Counted from the first letter of the stretch, positions 1-5,270 are shown. The stretch is 12,495 bases of DNA from Baffinella frigidus (GCA_026770585.1 MU646478.1:166135-178629); one strand, 5' to 3'. Notes: generated by a model not told the origin, from the letters alone. Translations and numbers: made by a program.

Positions 1-560
1 GAAACCCGAAACCCGAAACCCGAAAGCCTGAATCCCGAAACTCGAAACCCGAAACCCGAAACCCGAAACCCGAAACCCGAAACCCGAAACCCGAAACCCG
101 AAATCCTAAGCCCTAAACCTCCGGGCGAAGAGGTTGTTTCCCGGCCTGAGCCTCTCCGCGTAGCGAACGGGTAAACCCGAAAACCTAAGCCCTCAACCCG
201 AAAGCCTCAACCCTAAGCCCTACACCCTCGGGGGATGAGGTGGTATCCCGGCCTGAGAGGCCTCGACGCGGAGATGAGGCGAACGGGTAAACCCTACACC
301 TTACACACTTCACCCTACACCCGAAACCCGACACCCGACACCCGAGACACGAGACACGAAACCCTAAGCCCTAACCCCCTAAACACTAAACCTTGAACCC
401 TAAACCCGAAACCATAAACCATAAACCCTAAACCCTATACCCTAAACCATAAAACCTAACCCCTAGCCCCTACACCCTACACCCTTCACCCTACACCCTA
501 CACCCTAAACCAAACCCTAAACTCTAAACTCTCAACCCTAAACCCCAAACCCAAAACCCT
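1..560. repeat. Telomere-like heptamer tract (CCCGAAA / CCCTAAA)
   Basis: Positions 1-118 are almost pure tandem copies of a 7-mer GAAACCC. From there to about 560 the array decays into mixed CCCTAAA, CCCTACACC and CCCGAAA units, broken by two related non-repeat blocks at 120-175 and 225-290 that share the words CCGGCCTGAG and GCGAACGGGTAAACC. CCCTAAA is the plant and algal telomere repeat; CCCGAAA is a one-base variant. The tract is either subtelomeric or, like the other such tracts in this window, an intron-type minisatellite, because it leads straight into an exon-like segment at 563. Confidence 0.85.
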
Positions 561-562
561 AG

Positions 563-617
563 GGGGAAGGTTAAGGCGAAGAAGCCGCGGTGGGTCGACT
601 ACCAAGTTCTCGCCAAG
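563..617 (+). CDS. Exon-like segment, copy 1 (KPRWVDYQVLAK), unknown protein
   Basis: A short + strand coding segment lies after a CCCTAG acceptor-like site and ends at AAG before GTCCCT, a plausible donor. It reads GKVKAKKPRWVDYQVLAK, lysine-rich then hydrophobic. I do not recognise the family. The evidence for coding is that a diverged copy at 773-831 keeps the frame, the PRW/VRW-V core, the Q-V-(L/F)-A-K end and the donor position. The two copies lie either side of an inverted-repeat element at 641-751. Function unknown; it could be one exon of the same gene as the VLERMK exons downstream. Confidence 0.4.
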
Positions 618-640
618 GTCCCTTCCAACCCTGCCACGTG

Positions 641-751
641 AAGTGGATCAAATCGAGGCTGGGGCCTGAGCCATTTCCTGTGGGAAGCTGTTCCAAAAAC
701 GACCGCCCCTGAAGAAGAATAGTCTAGATACAGTATCGATTTGGTCCACTT
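641..751. mobile_element. Foldback element between the two exon copies
   Basis: The ends are 15-nt inverted repeats, AAGTGGATCAAATCG at 641-655 and its complement at 737-751, with one mismatch. A second inner pair (GACCGCCCCTGAAGAAGAA near 698 and the complementary GAAGAAGAAGGGGCGG at 754-769) extends the fold. About 80 nt of sequence that includes the exon-like segment and its donor is repeated on both sides (563-643 and 770-861). No coding capacity, so a non-autonomous element or hairpin. Confidence 0.55.
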
Positions 752-772
752 CGGAAGAAGAAGGGGCGGGCG

Positions 773-831
773 GGGAGAAGGTTAAGGTTGCGAGGAAGGT
801 GCGGTGGGTCGGGCAACAAGTTTTTGCCAAG
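773..831 (+). CDS. Exon-like segment, copy 2 (KVRWVGQQVFAK), unknown protein
   Basis: This is the diverged second copy of the segment at 563-617. It reads EKVKVARKVRWVGQQVFAK and again stops at AAG before GTCGCT. The similarity continues into the following non-coding sequence (CCAACCCTGCCACGTGAA in both), so the duplicated unit contained both the exon end and the start of the intron. I cannot tell which copy, if either, is spliced into mRNA. From 860 to 1005 I see nothing recognisable. Confidence 0.35.
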
Positions 832-1009
832 GTCGCTGCCAACCAACCCTGCCACGTGAAAGAGCGAGAGAAACTTGCATTTATCACAGATCGAAACCAA
901 CATGGCCACCATGTATTCCCGAGTGAAGGCGGTTGACCGTTTGACTAGCTCTCGGTCTGTACTACACCTTAGAAACCCGTTTTAAGCAGATTCAGACTGT
1001 TGGTGACAG

Positions 1010-1178
1010 GTGTTGGAACGGATGAAGCTCGACCATCTAAATATATTAGGCCATTTTTTTTCGTAGGGGGTCCTAGGGGCGCTACCGTCTACCGTAGTCA
1101 ATACCGTAGGCTCAACTACTCTAACTTCAGTCCGTTTCCCTATGCAGGTGTTGGAATGGATGAAGCTGGACCACCGCC
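1010..1178 (+). repeat. Two truncated copies of the VLERMK exon with acceptors
   Basis: GACAG followed by GTGTTGGAACGGATGAAG (1010) and TGCAG followed by GTGTTGGAATGGATGAAG (1148) are the first 25-30 nt of the exon found complete at 1900, each behind an AG acceptor. In the first copy the coding match stops at GACCATCTAAATATA, and a block follows with GTAGGGGGTCCTAGGG and CTACCGTAG, the core words of the foldback families. A second version of this whole unit lies at 1748-1899, so exon start and preceding intron were duplicated together. Confidence 0.65.
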
Positions 1179-1210
1179 GCATGGCATGAGCCAAGGAGCA
1201 GAGGGCAGAG

Positions 1211-1353
1211 CTCTACTCTCACTCACTCACTCTCGCTCTCACTCTCACTCACTCAGTCACACACTCACTCACTCTCACTCTCACTCACTCACTCACTCTC
1301 ACTCACTCACTCTCACTCACTCTCACTCACTCACTCTCACTCGCTCACTCACT
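1211..1353. repeat. (CACT)n/(CACTCT)n simple repeat
   Basis: About 140 nt of CACTCACTCTCACT variants. It is pyrimidine- and A-rich on the + strand, the sense strand of the surrounding exon copies, and ends in GATTCACCAG directly before a VLERMK exon copy. It may therefore form the polypyrimidine part of an intron. Open frames through it (Ser/His/Leu/Thr runs) are artefacts of the repeat. Confidence 0.9.
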
Positions 1354-1364
1354 CTGATTCACCA

Positions 1365-1418
1365 GGTGCTGGAAAGGATGAAGGCGGACCGCGTTCTCCT
1401 GAACCGCATCTCACGCCA
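1365..1418 (+). CDS. VLERMK exon, variant copy 3
   Basis: After CACCAG the frame reads VLERMKADRVLLNRISRQ, matching the exon at 1900 at most positions but with LLNR instead of HENH. The coding match ends at CGCCAG. It is followed by an intron-like stretch whose end, ACTTCAGTGCGTTGCCCTCTGCAG, is also found before other copies. Substitutions that change residues but keep the frame suggest this copy is either a used paralogous exon or a fairly young duplicate. Function of the protein unknown. Confidence 0.45.
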
Positions 1419-1457
1419 GGCGTCACTATCCTCACTTCAGTGCGTTGCCCTCTGCAG

Positions 1458-1556
1458 GTGTTGGAACGGATCAAGGTGGGCCGCGTTCACGAGAACCACA
1501 TCTCCCGCCAGCTCCTCACTCAACAAGGAGGACCCACTGGCCTGAGGGGTCGTTAG
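1458..1556 (+). CDS. VLERMK exon, copy 4, with its own stop
   Basis: Behind the acceptor CCCTCTGCAG the frame reads VLERIKVGRVHENHISRQLL and then departs from copy 6 into TQQGGPTGLRGR and a TAG at 1554-1556. The first 20 residues are shared with the exon at 1900 apart from a few substitutions. The tail AAGGAGGAC is shared with the partial copy at 2420-2458. If used, it would be an alternative terminal exon. Unknown function; mostly charged and probably helical. Confidence 0.45.
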   Translation: MLERIKVGRVHENHISRQLLTQQGGPTGLRGR

Positions 1557-1568
1557 ATCTCATCTGGA

Positions 1569-1628
1569 CGAGTATTTATGATAAATATGTGATGGCAACG
1601 AAATTAATTCACTACTCATAAACACTCG
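1569..1628. repeat. Small AT-rich hairpin
   Basis: CGAGTATTTATGA at 1569-1581 pairs with TCATAAACACTCG at 1616-1628 (12 of 13), with a further GTGA/TCAC pair inside. A 60-bp foldback, possibly a solitary miniature element. Sequence on either side (1630-1745) has only two loosely repeated words, TGTACTCGGGGT and TGTACTTGGGGT. Confidence 0.55.
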
Positions 1629-1747
1629 CCGCGATTAGATCGGTTGTACTCGGGGTGCCCCCCTACACGGGCTGCCGTTGTCTCGACTGTACTTGGGGTA
1701 AGCTGAGTGCACGTGCCCTCGGAAGTGAACATCGGAATCCACATCAG

Positions 1748-1899
1748 GTGTTGGCATGAAGGTGGACCATCTAAATATATGCATGAAGGTGGACCATCTA
1801 GATATAGTAGGCCGGTTTTTCTCGTAGGGGGTCCTAAGGCCTACCGCAGTAAATGCCACAGGCGTAACTGCCATAATTTCAGTCCGTTGCCCTATGCAG
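1748..1899 (+). repeat. Truncated VLERMK exon copy 5 plus intron tail
   Basis: The exon start GGTGTTGG follows ATCAG at 1748 but is broken at once, and its internal piece ATGAAGGTGGACCATCTA occurs twice (1756 and 1782). It continues into the same block as at 1037-1147: TAGTAGGCCGGTTTTTCTCGT, then GGGGGTCCTAAGG, then a tail ending CGTTGCCCTATGCAG. This is a tandem copy of the 1010-1147 unit and delivers the acceptor for the full exon at 1900. Confidence 0.6.
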
Positions 1900-1998
1900 G
1901 TGTTGGAAAGGATGAAGTTGGACCGCGTGCACGAGAACCACATCTCCCGCCAGCTTCTCAAGGAGGCAAATGCGGGGAGATTTGACAACTCCGACTGA
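1900..1998 (+). CDS. Best copy of the VLERMK exon; probable terminal exon, unknown protein
   Basis: The exon begins after CCCTATGCAG with an upstream pyrimidine-rich stretch and runs 32 codons to TGA at 1996-1998. It starts VLERMKLDRVHENHISRQ, continues LLKEANAGR and ends FDNSD. It is rich in charged residues, consistent with a helix. I do not recognise a family. It is the least disrupted member of a set at 1010, 1148, 1365, 1458, 1748, 1900 and 2420. The last 34 nt (exon end through CTCCGACTG) recur at 2115-2148, and both copies are followed immediately by the terminal CCACACAGCGGG of a foldback element. The stop lies against the element, so the natural 3' end may have been lost or created by the insertion. 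Confidence 0.5.
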   Translation: MLERMKLDRVHENHISRQLLKEANAGRFDNSD

Positions 1999-2114
1999 CC
2001 ACACAGCGGGCTACGAATGGATTCGGGCTACGAAGGGATTTGACAACTCCGACTGAGTGGGGAATTCCGACTTAGTCAGAGGGGAATTTCTGACTAAATG
2101 GGGGACTCCGACGT
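1999..2114. mobile_element. Partial CACACAGCGG-end element and TCCGAC repeats
   Basis: It starts with CCACACAGCGGGCTACGAA, the left end of the CACACAGCGG family, but the body is replaced by short degenerate repeats of (G)GGGAATTCCGACT. TTTGACAACTCCGACTGA at 1981 is repeated at 2039. A perfect 9-bp stem TTAGTCAGA/TCTGACTAA lies in this segment around 2073-2096. This looks like a decayed or rearranged element. Confidence 0.5.
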
Positions 2115-2149
2115 AGGCAAATGTGGGGAGGTTTGAGAACTCCGACTGG

Positions 2150-2308
2150 CCACACAGCGGGTTACGAAGGGATTTTCGAGCAGATTCTGCCCGACGTTCC
2201 GTCGTTATCCGTAGGACCCCGCGATTTCTCTACGGTATTGCCTACCGTAGGGCCTATGGATTATTCACCAAGGGTTTGTTCAAACTCCCTTCGAAGTTCC
2301 CTGTGTGG
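2150..2308. mobile_element. CACACAGCGG-family foldback element, full length
   Basis: The element runs from CCACACAGCGGGTTACGAAG to CTTCGAAGTTCCCTGTGTGG, 159 bp. Inside are TTATCCGTAGGACCCC and CTACCGTAGGGCCTA. It sits directly after the repeated exon end at 2115-2148. No protein is encoded. Long open frames through it are accidental. Between 2309 and 2420 there is only a degenerate palindrome around GGGGAACTCCGACGTA and its partner ending CACGTAGTCACCCC. Confidence 0.8.
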
Positions 2309-2419
2309 ATGGGGAACTCCGACGTACTCCTCCAACTGAGTGGGAACCTCCCACGTAGTCACCCCAGATAGATGGGATATCTGTTGGTATGGAATGCAGG
2401 AAGGAAATCGTGTGACCGT

Positions 2420-2458
2420 CCCTGAACCGCATCTCGCGAGAGCTTTTAAAAAGGAGGA
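2420..2458 (+). repeat. 3' fragment of the VLERMK exon (copy 7)
   Basis: CCTGAACCGCATCTCGCGAG and the following AGCTTTTAAAAAGGAGGAC reads LNRISRELLKRR, matching the middle and end of the exon at 1365 and 1458. It has no visible acceptor, so it is a gene relic. From 2460 to 2785 I see no exon; the only features are an AATAAA at 2675-2680, which could be a + strand polyadenylation signal, and a 17-bp tandem repeat TATCTGTGCCAACAGGT at 2730-2761. Confidence 0.5.
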
Positions 2459-2785
2459 CACATTGAGTGCACACCTCACCCAGTAGACCGAACCACCCCG
2501 CCTTGCAAGTGCATTCCAGAGACGAGTTGCTTCCCATAAGTGTCTCAAACACATGAGTGGATCAACAGTAGTCTCGGTAGATAAGTCAACCGGACCTAGG
2601 TAGGTTGGGTCGAGGAGCTCATCCTTCCCATTTCCTCAAGAGTGAGGTTGGCGTGGCCTTGGATGTGAGTGTACAATAAAGCACTCAAGCACCAAAGCCC
2701 CTAGGATGCCCGTGTGGCGCGTGACTTGGATCTGTGCCAACAGGTTATCTGTGCCAACAGGCTTCGCGCGCTCCCTCCAGCCATG

Positions 2786-2949
2786 CCACACAGCGGACTA
2801 CCCAGGCATTTTCGGCCCATTTCGGGCCACCTTTCCGTTACATGTACCTGATCCAACCCCCCCTAGGACTCTACAGTAGGACCACGCCTAGGGTCCTATG
2901 GTGGTCCTAGGGGGAGGGGCAGTTTCTTATGAGCGAGGTACCCCTGTAC
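2786..2949. mobile_element. Chimera of CACACAGCGG and GAGCGAGGTACC elements
   Basis: The left half has the CCACACAGCGGACTAC end and the GGCCCATTTCGGGCCACC stem of the first family. From about 2858 it changes to CCCCCCCTAGGACTCTACAG and ends with TTTCTTATGAGCGAGGTACC, the right end of the second family. The switch occurs at the GTAGGACC/CCTAGGAC core that both families share, which suggests recombination or template switching there. Confidence 0.6.
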
Positions 2950-3010
2950 GCGTGCGTGCGAGGAGAGTGCAGGTTTCCCCGCGCCGTTGTGAGCGTCGGT
3001 CGGACAGGAG

Positions 3011-3162
3011 ACGAGCCTCGGTGGTTGACTACTGGAGGCAACTTCGAGCTCGAAGTTGCTCAGATCGAGGCTGGGGCTGTGGACGTTTCCGTTGAAAGCG
3101 GATTCGATTTCGTCAGTGTTTCAACGGCCTGGGTGGATGCACCGTTTACTCAACTTGAGTAG
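3011..3162 (+). CDS. Possible exon or gene relic (EPRWLTTGGNFELEVAQIEA), unknown
   Basis: After TCGGACAG the frame reads DEPRWLTTGGNFELEVAQIE and continues AGAVDVSVESGFDFVSVSTAWVD to a TAG at 3160-3162. The composition is protein-like, with alternating hydrophobic residues as in beta strands. Its DNA partly matches the block at 583-680: CCTCGGTGGTTGACTACT resembles CCGCGGTGGGTCGACTAC, and ATCGAGGCTGGGG is identical in both. It may therefore be a diverged relative of the first + strand exon. Family not recognised; being a pseudogene fragment is equally possible. Confidence 0.3.
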
Positions 3163-3260
3163 CAAGACTCTTGCTCCAAGCGCTCTGCGCAAGCCTCACA
3201 TTTATTTCAGTTTGTCTTCGAGACACACCTGTATGTCCAGTGAATGTAACTGGCTCACTC

Positions 3261-3345
3261 AAGAGTACCGTAGGGCCCTAGGCATAGGCCTGCTGTAGGG
3301 TCCTAGGGGGGGGCGGTTTCTTATGAGCGAGGTACCCCTGTACAC
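3261..3345. mobile_element. Half element, GAGCGAGGTACC family, with 15-bp direct repeats
   Basis: A core of TACCGTAGGGCCCTAGGCAT is followed by GGGGGGGGGCGGTTTCTTAT and the end GAGCGAGGTACCCCTGTA. GTAACTGGCTCACTC stands on both sides (3246-3260 and 3346-3360), identical, exactly 100 bp apart. That is longer than the usual target-site duplication of a cut-and-paste element. Confidence 0.65.
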
Positions 3346-3397
3346 GTAACTGGCTCACTCTTGCCTCCTAGCAATCCGGCGGCCCTTGCCTGTCTCA

Positions 3398-3558
3398 CCA
3401 CACAGCGGACTTGGAAGAGATTTTGAACAACCCCCAAACGATAAGACCTAGGACCCTACGGTAGGCAGCCCGTAGGGATACAGGGGGGGTCCTACGGATA
3501 AGGTAACGGAAACTCGGCCCGAATTGGGCCGAAAGTCCCTTCGTAGCCCGCTGTGTGG
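3398..3558. mobile_element. CACACAGCGG-family element with 35-bp flanking repeats
   Basis: It runs from CCACACAGCGGACTTGGAAG to TCGTAGCCCGCTGTGTGG. Inside are GATAAGACCTAGGACCCTAC, GGATAAGGTAACGGA and the CGGCCCGAATTGGGCCG stem. About 35 nt (CCTCCTAGCAATCCGGCGG and onward) occurs on both sides, at 3364-3398 and 3563-3597, with about 31 of 35 identical. Confidence 0.85.
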
Positions 3559-3613
3559 CTTACCTCCTGGCAATCCGGCGGTCCTTGTCTGCCTCACTAC
3601 GCGCTCTGCGCAG

Positions 3614-3686
3614 GCCTCGCATTGGTTTGCTCCATTCTATTCCAACGCGGCCCCCCTCCTAGGAACAAGGGTCTATCGGCCTACTG
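3614..3686 (+). CDS. Possible exon (ASHWFAPFYSNAAPLLGTRV), unknown protein
   Basis: An acceptor-like GCGCTCTGCGCAG leads into ASHWFAPFYSNAAPLLGTRV followed by YRPTV, where the frame enters a foldback element at 3687. A diverged start copy lies at 3179-3202 (GCGCTCTGCGCAAGCCTCACAT), again next to element sequence. Aromatic-rich; family unknown. The evidence is only composition, the acceptor and the duplication pattern typical of exons in this window. Confidence 0.25.
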
Positions 3687-3808
3687 TACAGGGGTACCTC
3701 GCTCATAAGAAACCGCCCCCCCCTAGGACCCTACAGCAGGGCTATGCCTAGAGTCCTACGGCGGTCTTAGGGGGGGGGGCGGTTTCTTATGAGCGAGGTA
3801 CCCCTGTA
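3687..3808. mobile_element. GAGCGAGGTACC-family foldback element, full length
   Basis: A nearly perfect hairpin. TACAGGGGTACCTCGCTCAT and the following AAGAAACCGCCCCCCCC on the left are mirrored by the complementary sequence on the right up to CCCCTGTA at 3808, giving arms of about 45 bp. The loop carries CCCTACAGCAGGGCTATGCC and GAGTCCTACGGCGG. This 122-bp copy defines the ends of the family. Confidence 0.9.
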
Positions 3809-3832
3809 GGGTCCGGGGGGACGCTGTGTCTT

Positions 3833-4036
3833 GTCCCTTTAGTGGCCAGTAGCCCATTACACTCCTGCGTAGGCCTATCCCTCAAGTGGCGAGTAGGCTC
3901 ATACGCCCTACCGTAGGGCCATAGGATCTGCCTAGGACCTCTTGGCGGTCAAATTTGACACCCTGGCCACTTAAGGGATACAAGTGGACTACGACCTGAT
4001 GCGGGTCAAAACGACCCGCTCGCCACTAAGGGGATA
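3833..4036. mobile_element. TATCCCTTAAGTGG-family element split by a second copy
   Basis: The outer ends are TCCCTTTAGTGGCCAGTAG at 3833 and its partner CTCGCCACTAAGGGGATA ending at 4036. Between them sits a complete second element at 3876-3980. Removing the inner copy would join the two halves into one element of normal size (about 100 bp) with an inner GGGTCAAAACGACCC stem. This is a nested insertion, so the family transposed at least twice here. Confidence 0.7.
3876..3980. mobile_element. TATCCCTTAAGTGG-family element, inner copy
   Basis: Ends TATCCCTCAAGTGGCGAGTA and GGCCACTTAAGGGATA. The interior has CATACGCCCTACCGTAGGG and a small stem TCAAATTTGA. 105 bp, no coding capacity. Confidence 0.85.
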
Positions 4037-4139
4037 ACCGAGGCACCCCTGCATCTTGATATGGCGGAACTTGCCCACCCTTGAAACCTGGTTGTCCTCT
4101 CACCCCCCCGACAGGTCCGCAATCCGGACCTGACTGTCA

Positions 4140-4243
4140 TATCCCTTAAGTGACCAGTAGGCTCATACGCCCTACCGTAGGGCCCTAGGACCTGCCTAGG
4201 GCTTCCACGGGCGATTATTCGCCCGTTGGTCACTTAAGGGATA
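4140..4243. mobile_element. TATCCCTTAAGTGG-family element, intact
   Basis: Ends TATCCCTTAAGTGACCAGTA and TTGGTCACTTAAGGGATA, 104 bp. The inside holds GCCCTACCGTAGGGCCCTAG, GACCTGCCTAGGGC and the stem GGGCGATTATTCGCCC. The flanks CA and TG extend the palindrome. Between 4037 and 4139 I see no feature. Confidence 0.9.
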
Positions 4244-4277
4244 TGTACCGAGTTCGTTCGAGAGCGGTGCCTCACGC

Positions 4278-4361
4278 CTAGTTTGCTTGATGCCAGAGGA
4301 TCTCGTCGCGATGCATGTTGAAGCAGCGGCGGCCGTATGGGCAGCCTGCGAGGGTGTCGCT
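4278..4361 (-). CDS. Terminal exon with CCCH-type zinc finger end
   Basis: After an excellent acceptor (CTCTCTCTCCCGCAG in the minus sense) the frame reads SDTLAGCPYGRRCFNMHRDE, then ILWHQAN and a TAG at 4278-4280. The C-x5-C-x3-H pattern with G and an aromatic residue (CPYGRRCFNMH) is that of the last three ligands of a CCCH zinc finger. Makorin-type fingers have a very similar C-P-(F/Y)-G..C-F..H string. The first cysteine would come from an upstream exon that I could not place. Such fingers usually bind RNA. A copy of the first codons with the acceptor is at 4481-4510, on the other side of a truncated foldback element, and a weaker one near 4661-4690. Whether it belongs to the RBR gene further right is unknown. 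Confidence 0.5.
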   Translation of the reverse strand, partial: SDTLAGCPYGRRCFNMHRDEILWHQAN

Positions 4362-4394
4362 CTGCGGGAGAGAGAGGCCGTGTGAGTGTCGGAG

Positions 4395-4471
4395 CCACAC
4401 AGCGGACTTCGAAGGGATTCCGAATAACCCCTAAGCGATAAGACCTAGCTAGGACCCTACGGTTGGCAATC
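4395..4471. mobile_element. Truncated CACACAGCGG-family element
   Basis: Left end CCACACAGCGGACTTCGAAG, then CCCCTAAGCGATAAGACCTA and ACCCTACGGTTGGCAAT; the right half is absent. It separates two copies of the CCCH exon start (4343-4382 and 4481-4520). Confidence 0.75.
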
Positions 4472-4476
4472 TGCGC

Positions 4477-4695
4477 GGGCAACCTGCGAGGGTGTCGCTC
4501 TGCGGGAGAGAAAGGCCGGTTGAGTTCGTGGGTGACAAGCACGGTGCGAGCTTTGGAGAAGCGGGAGACAGGCACGGGTTGAGGTGCGGGCGACAGGCGC
4601 AGGTTGAGTTTTGGAAAAACGGCAGTGGTAGCCCGCACACACCGTATCATGTGGGCACACGGCGAGGTTGTGGCTCTGCGGGGGACAGGCGCCGT
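4477..4695. repeat. Duplicated exon start and degenerate GCGGGAGACAGG repeats
   Basis: Positions 4481-4510 repeat the acceptor and first codons of the CCCH exon. Beyond it come three or four degenerate units of about 30 nt built on GCGGGAGACAGGCACGGGTT and GCGGGCGACAGGCGCAGGTT, and a third exon-start-like word GGTTGTGGCTCTGCGGGGGA at 4666. Frames on both strands through this block are probably not genes. Confidence 0.5.
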
Positions 4696-4720
4696 CCGCG
4701 ATTTAGTCGCGCGCCCTGAT

Positions 4721-4836
4721 GAAATTTATCTCATCAGGCGTGTTTCTGAACGATTTAATGCAGAAATCGCAGGTATTATACGCCCTAAAAGTAAAAATGG
4801 CTCCAATTCTTCCCCAAATCTGAGATAAATTTTATG
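4721..4836. mobile_element. AT-rich foldback element (AATTTATCTCA ends)
   Basis: GAAATTTATCTCATCAG at 4721 pairs with CTGAGATAAATTTTAT ending near 4834, about 15 of 17 paired. The 116-bp interior has no obvious structure. It differs in base composition from the GC-rich families around it. Confidence 0.7.
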
Positions 4837-4887
4837 AGAGGACCCGATGAGATTGTCGGAGAAACACCAGTCGCAGCCCTCACATAC

Positions 4888-4957
4888 CATGTGAGGTGTT
4901 CCTTCAGGTCCTTTAGGTTCTTCGAGCTCCCAACATAGGTGGACACCGGAACTTGTT
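4888..4957 (-). CDS. Possible exon (SSGVHLCWELEEPKGPEG), unknown
   Basis: In the minus sense, GGCCTTTCTACAG is a good acceptor and ATG before GTATGTGAG is a near-consensus donor. Between them one frame reads TSSGVHLCWELEEPKGPEG and TPHM. The same frame is open without splicing for about 112 codons (4726-5064), including a Cys-rich stretch VCEGCDWC, before it runs through the AT-rich element at 4721-4836. Composition is protein-like, but I recognise no family. It could be an exon of the minus-strand gene ending at 4278, or a chance frame. Confidence 0.3.
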
Positions 4958-5080
4958 CTGTAGAAAGGCCATGCTCCCTTTCGGATCACATCAAGCAGAG
5001 AGGATTGTAAAGGACCAACCACCGGCTCACAGTATCTCATACCGGTAAAAGGCCGTTGAAACACTCAGTGGGGAGCTTTG

Positions 5081-5187
5081 CGCCGGGAGGTTCGATACAC
5101 ACTGGGACTGATGAGCGAGGTACAGGGGTACTTCGCTCATAAGAAACCGCCCCCCGCCCCAGGACCACCGTAGGGCCCTAGGCATAT
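5081..5187. mobile_element. GAGCGAGGTACC-family element with extended end
   Basis: CGGGAGGTTCGATACACACT precedes an inverted junction, ATGAGCGAGGTAC and GGTACTTCGCTCAT separated by AGG (5111-5140). The usual AAGAAACCGCCCCCCGCCCC and CCACCGTAGGGCCCTAGGCA follow. The distal inverted arm is missing, so the copy is one arm plus a head-to-head joint. Confidence 0.7.
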
Positions 5188-5209
5188 CGGAGGTGCTCCA
5201 GCCTCAAAA

Positions 5210-5270
5210 GTTGATTCATAGGAGAAATCATAGGAGAGTTTACTATGGCATAGGTAAACTTACTTATGAA
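5210..5270. repeat. 60-bp hairpin, GATTCATA ends
   Basis: GATTCATAGGAGAAATCATA at 5211 and TACTTATGAATC at 5258-5269 are paired ends. An inner stem AGTTTAC/GTAAACT is separated by TATGGCATAG. It lies between two GAGCGAGGTACC-family pieces (5081-5187 and 5281-5330). Confidence 0.6.

Noticed and set aside
1-560. True chromosome end
   Set aside because: The array is highly degenerate after position 118 and similar tracts occur inside introns throughout the window; cannot be decided from this sequence.
1000-1545. 181-codon + strand frame with Ser/His/Leu/Thr repeats
   Set aside because: Its middle is the CACT simple repeat and it runs through truncated exon copies and intron blocks; only the VLERMK pieces have support.
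2675-2680. AATAAA polyadenylation signal for the + strand gene
   Set aside because: It is nearly 700 nt past the stop at 1998 with two element copies between, and one hexamer is expected by chance; noted only.
2898-3162. Start of the frame MSEVPLYACVRG as a real N terminus
   Set aside because: These residues are the translated end of the GAGCGAGGTACC foldback family and appear wherever that element is read; the part after 3011 is treated separately.
3524-3751. 75-codon + strand frame as one gene
   Set aside because: Its beginning and end lie inside two different foldback elements; only 3614-3686 could be an exon.
4719-4842. tRNA-like or riboswitch-like structure
   Set aside because: The fold is a simple inverted repeat of the ends without a cloverleaf or conserved core.
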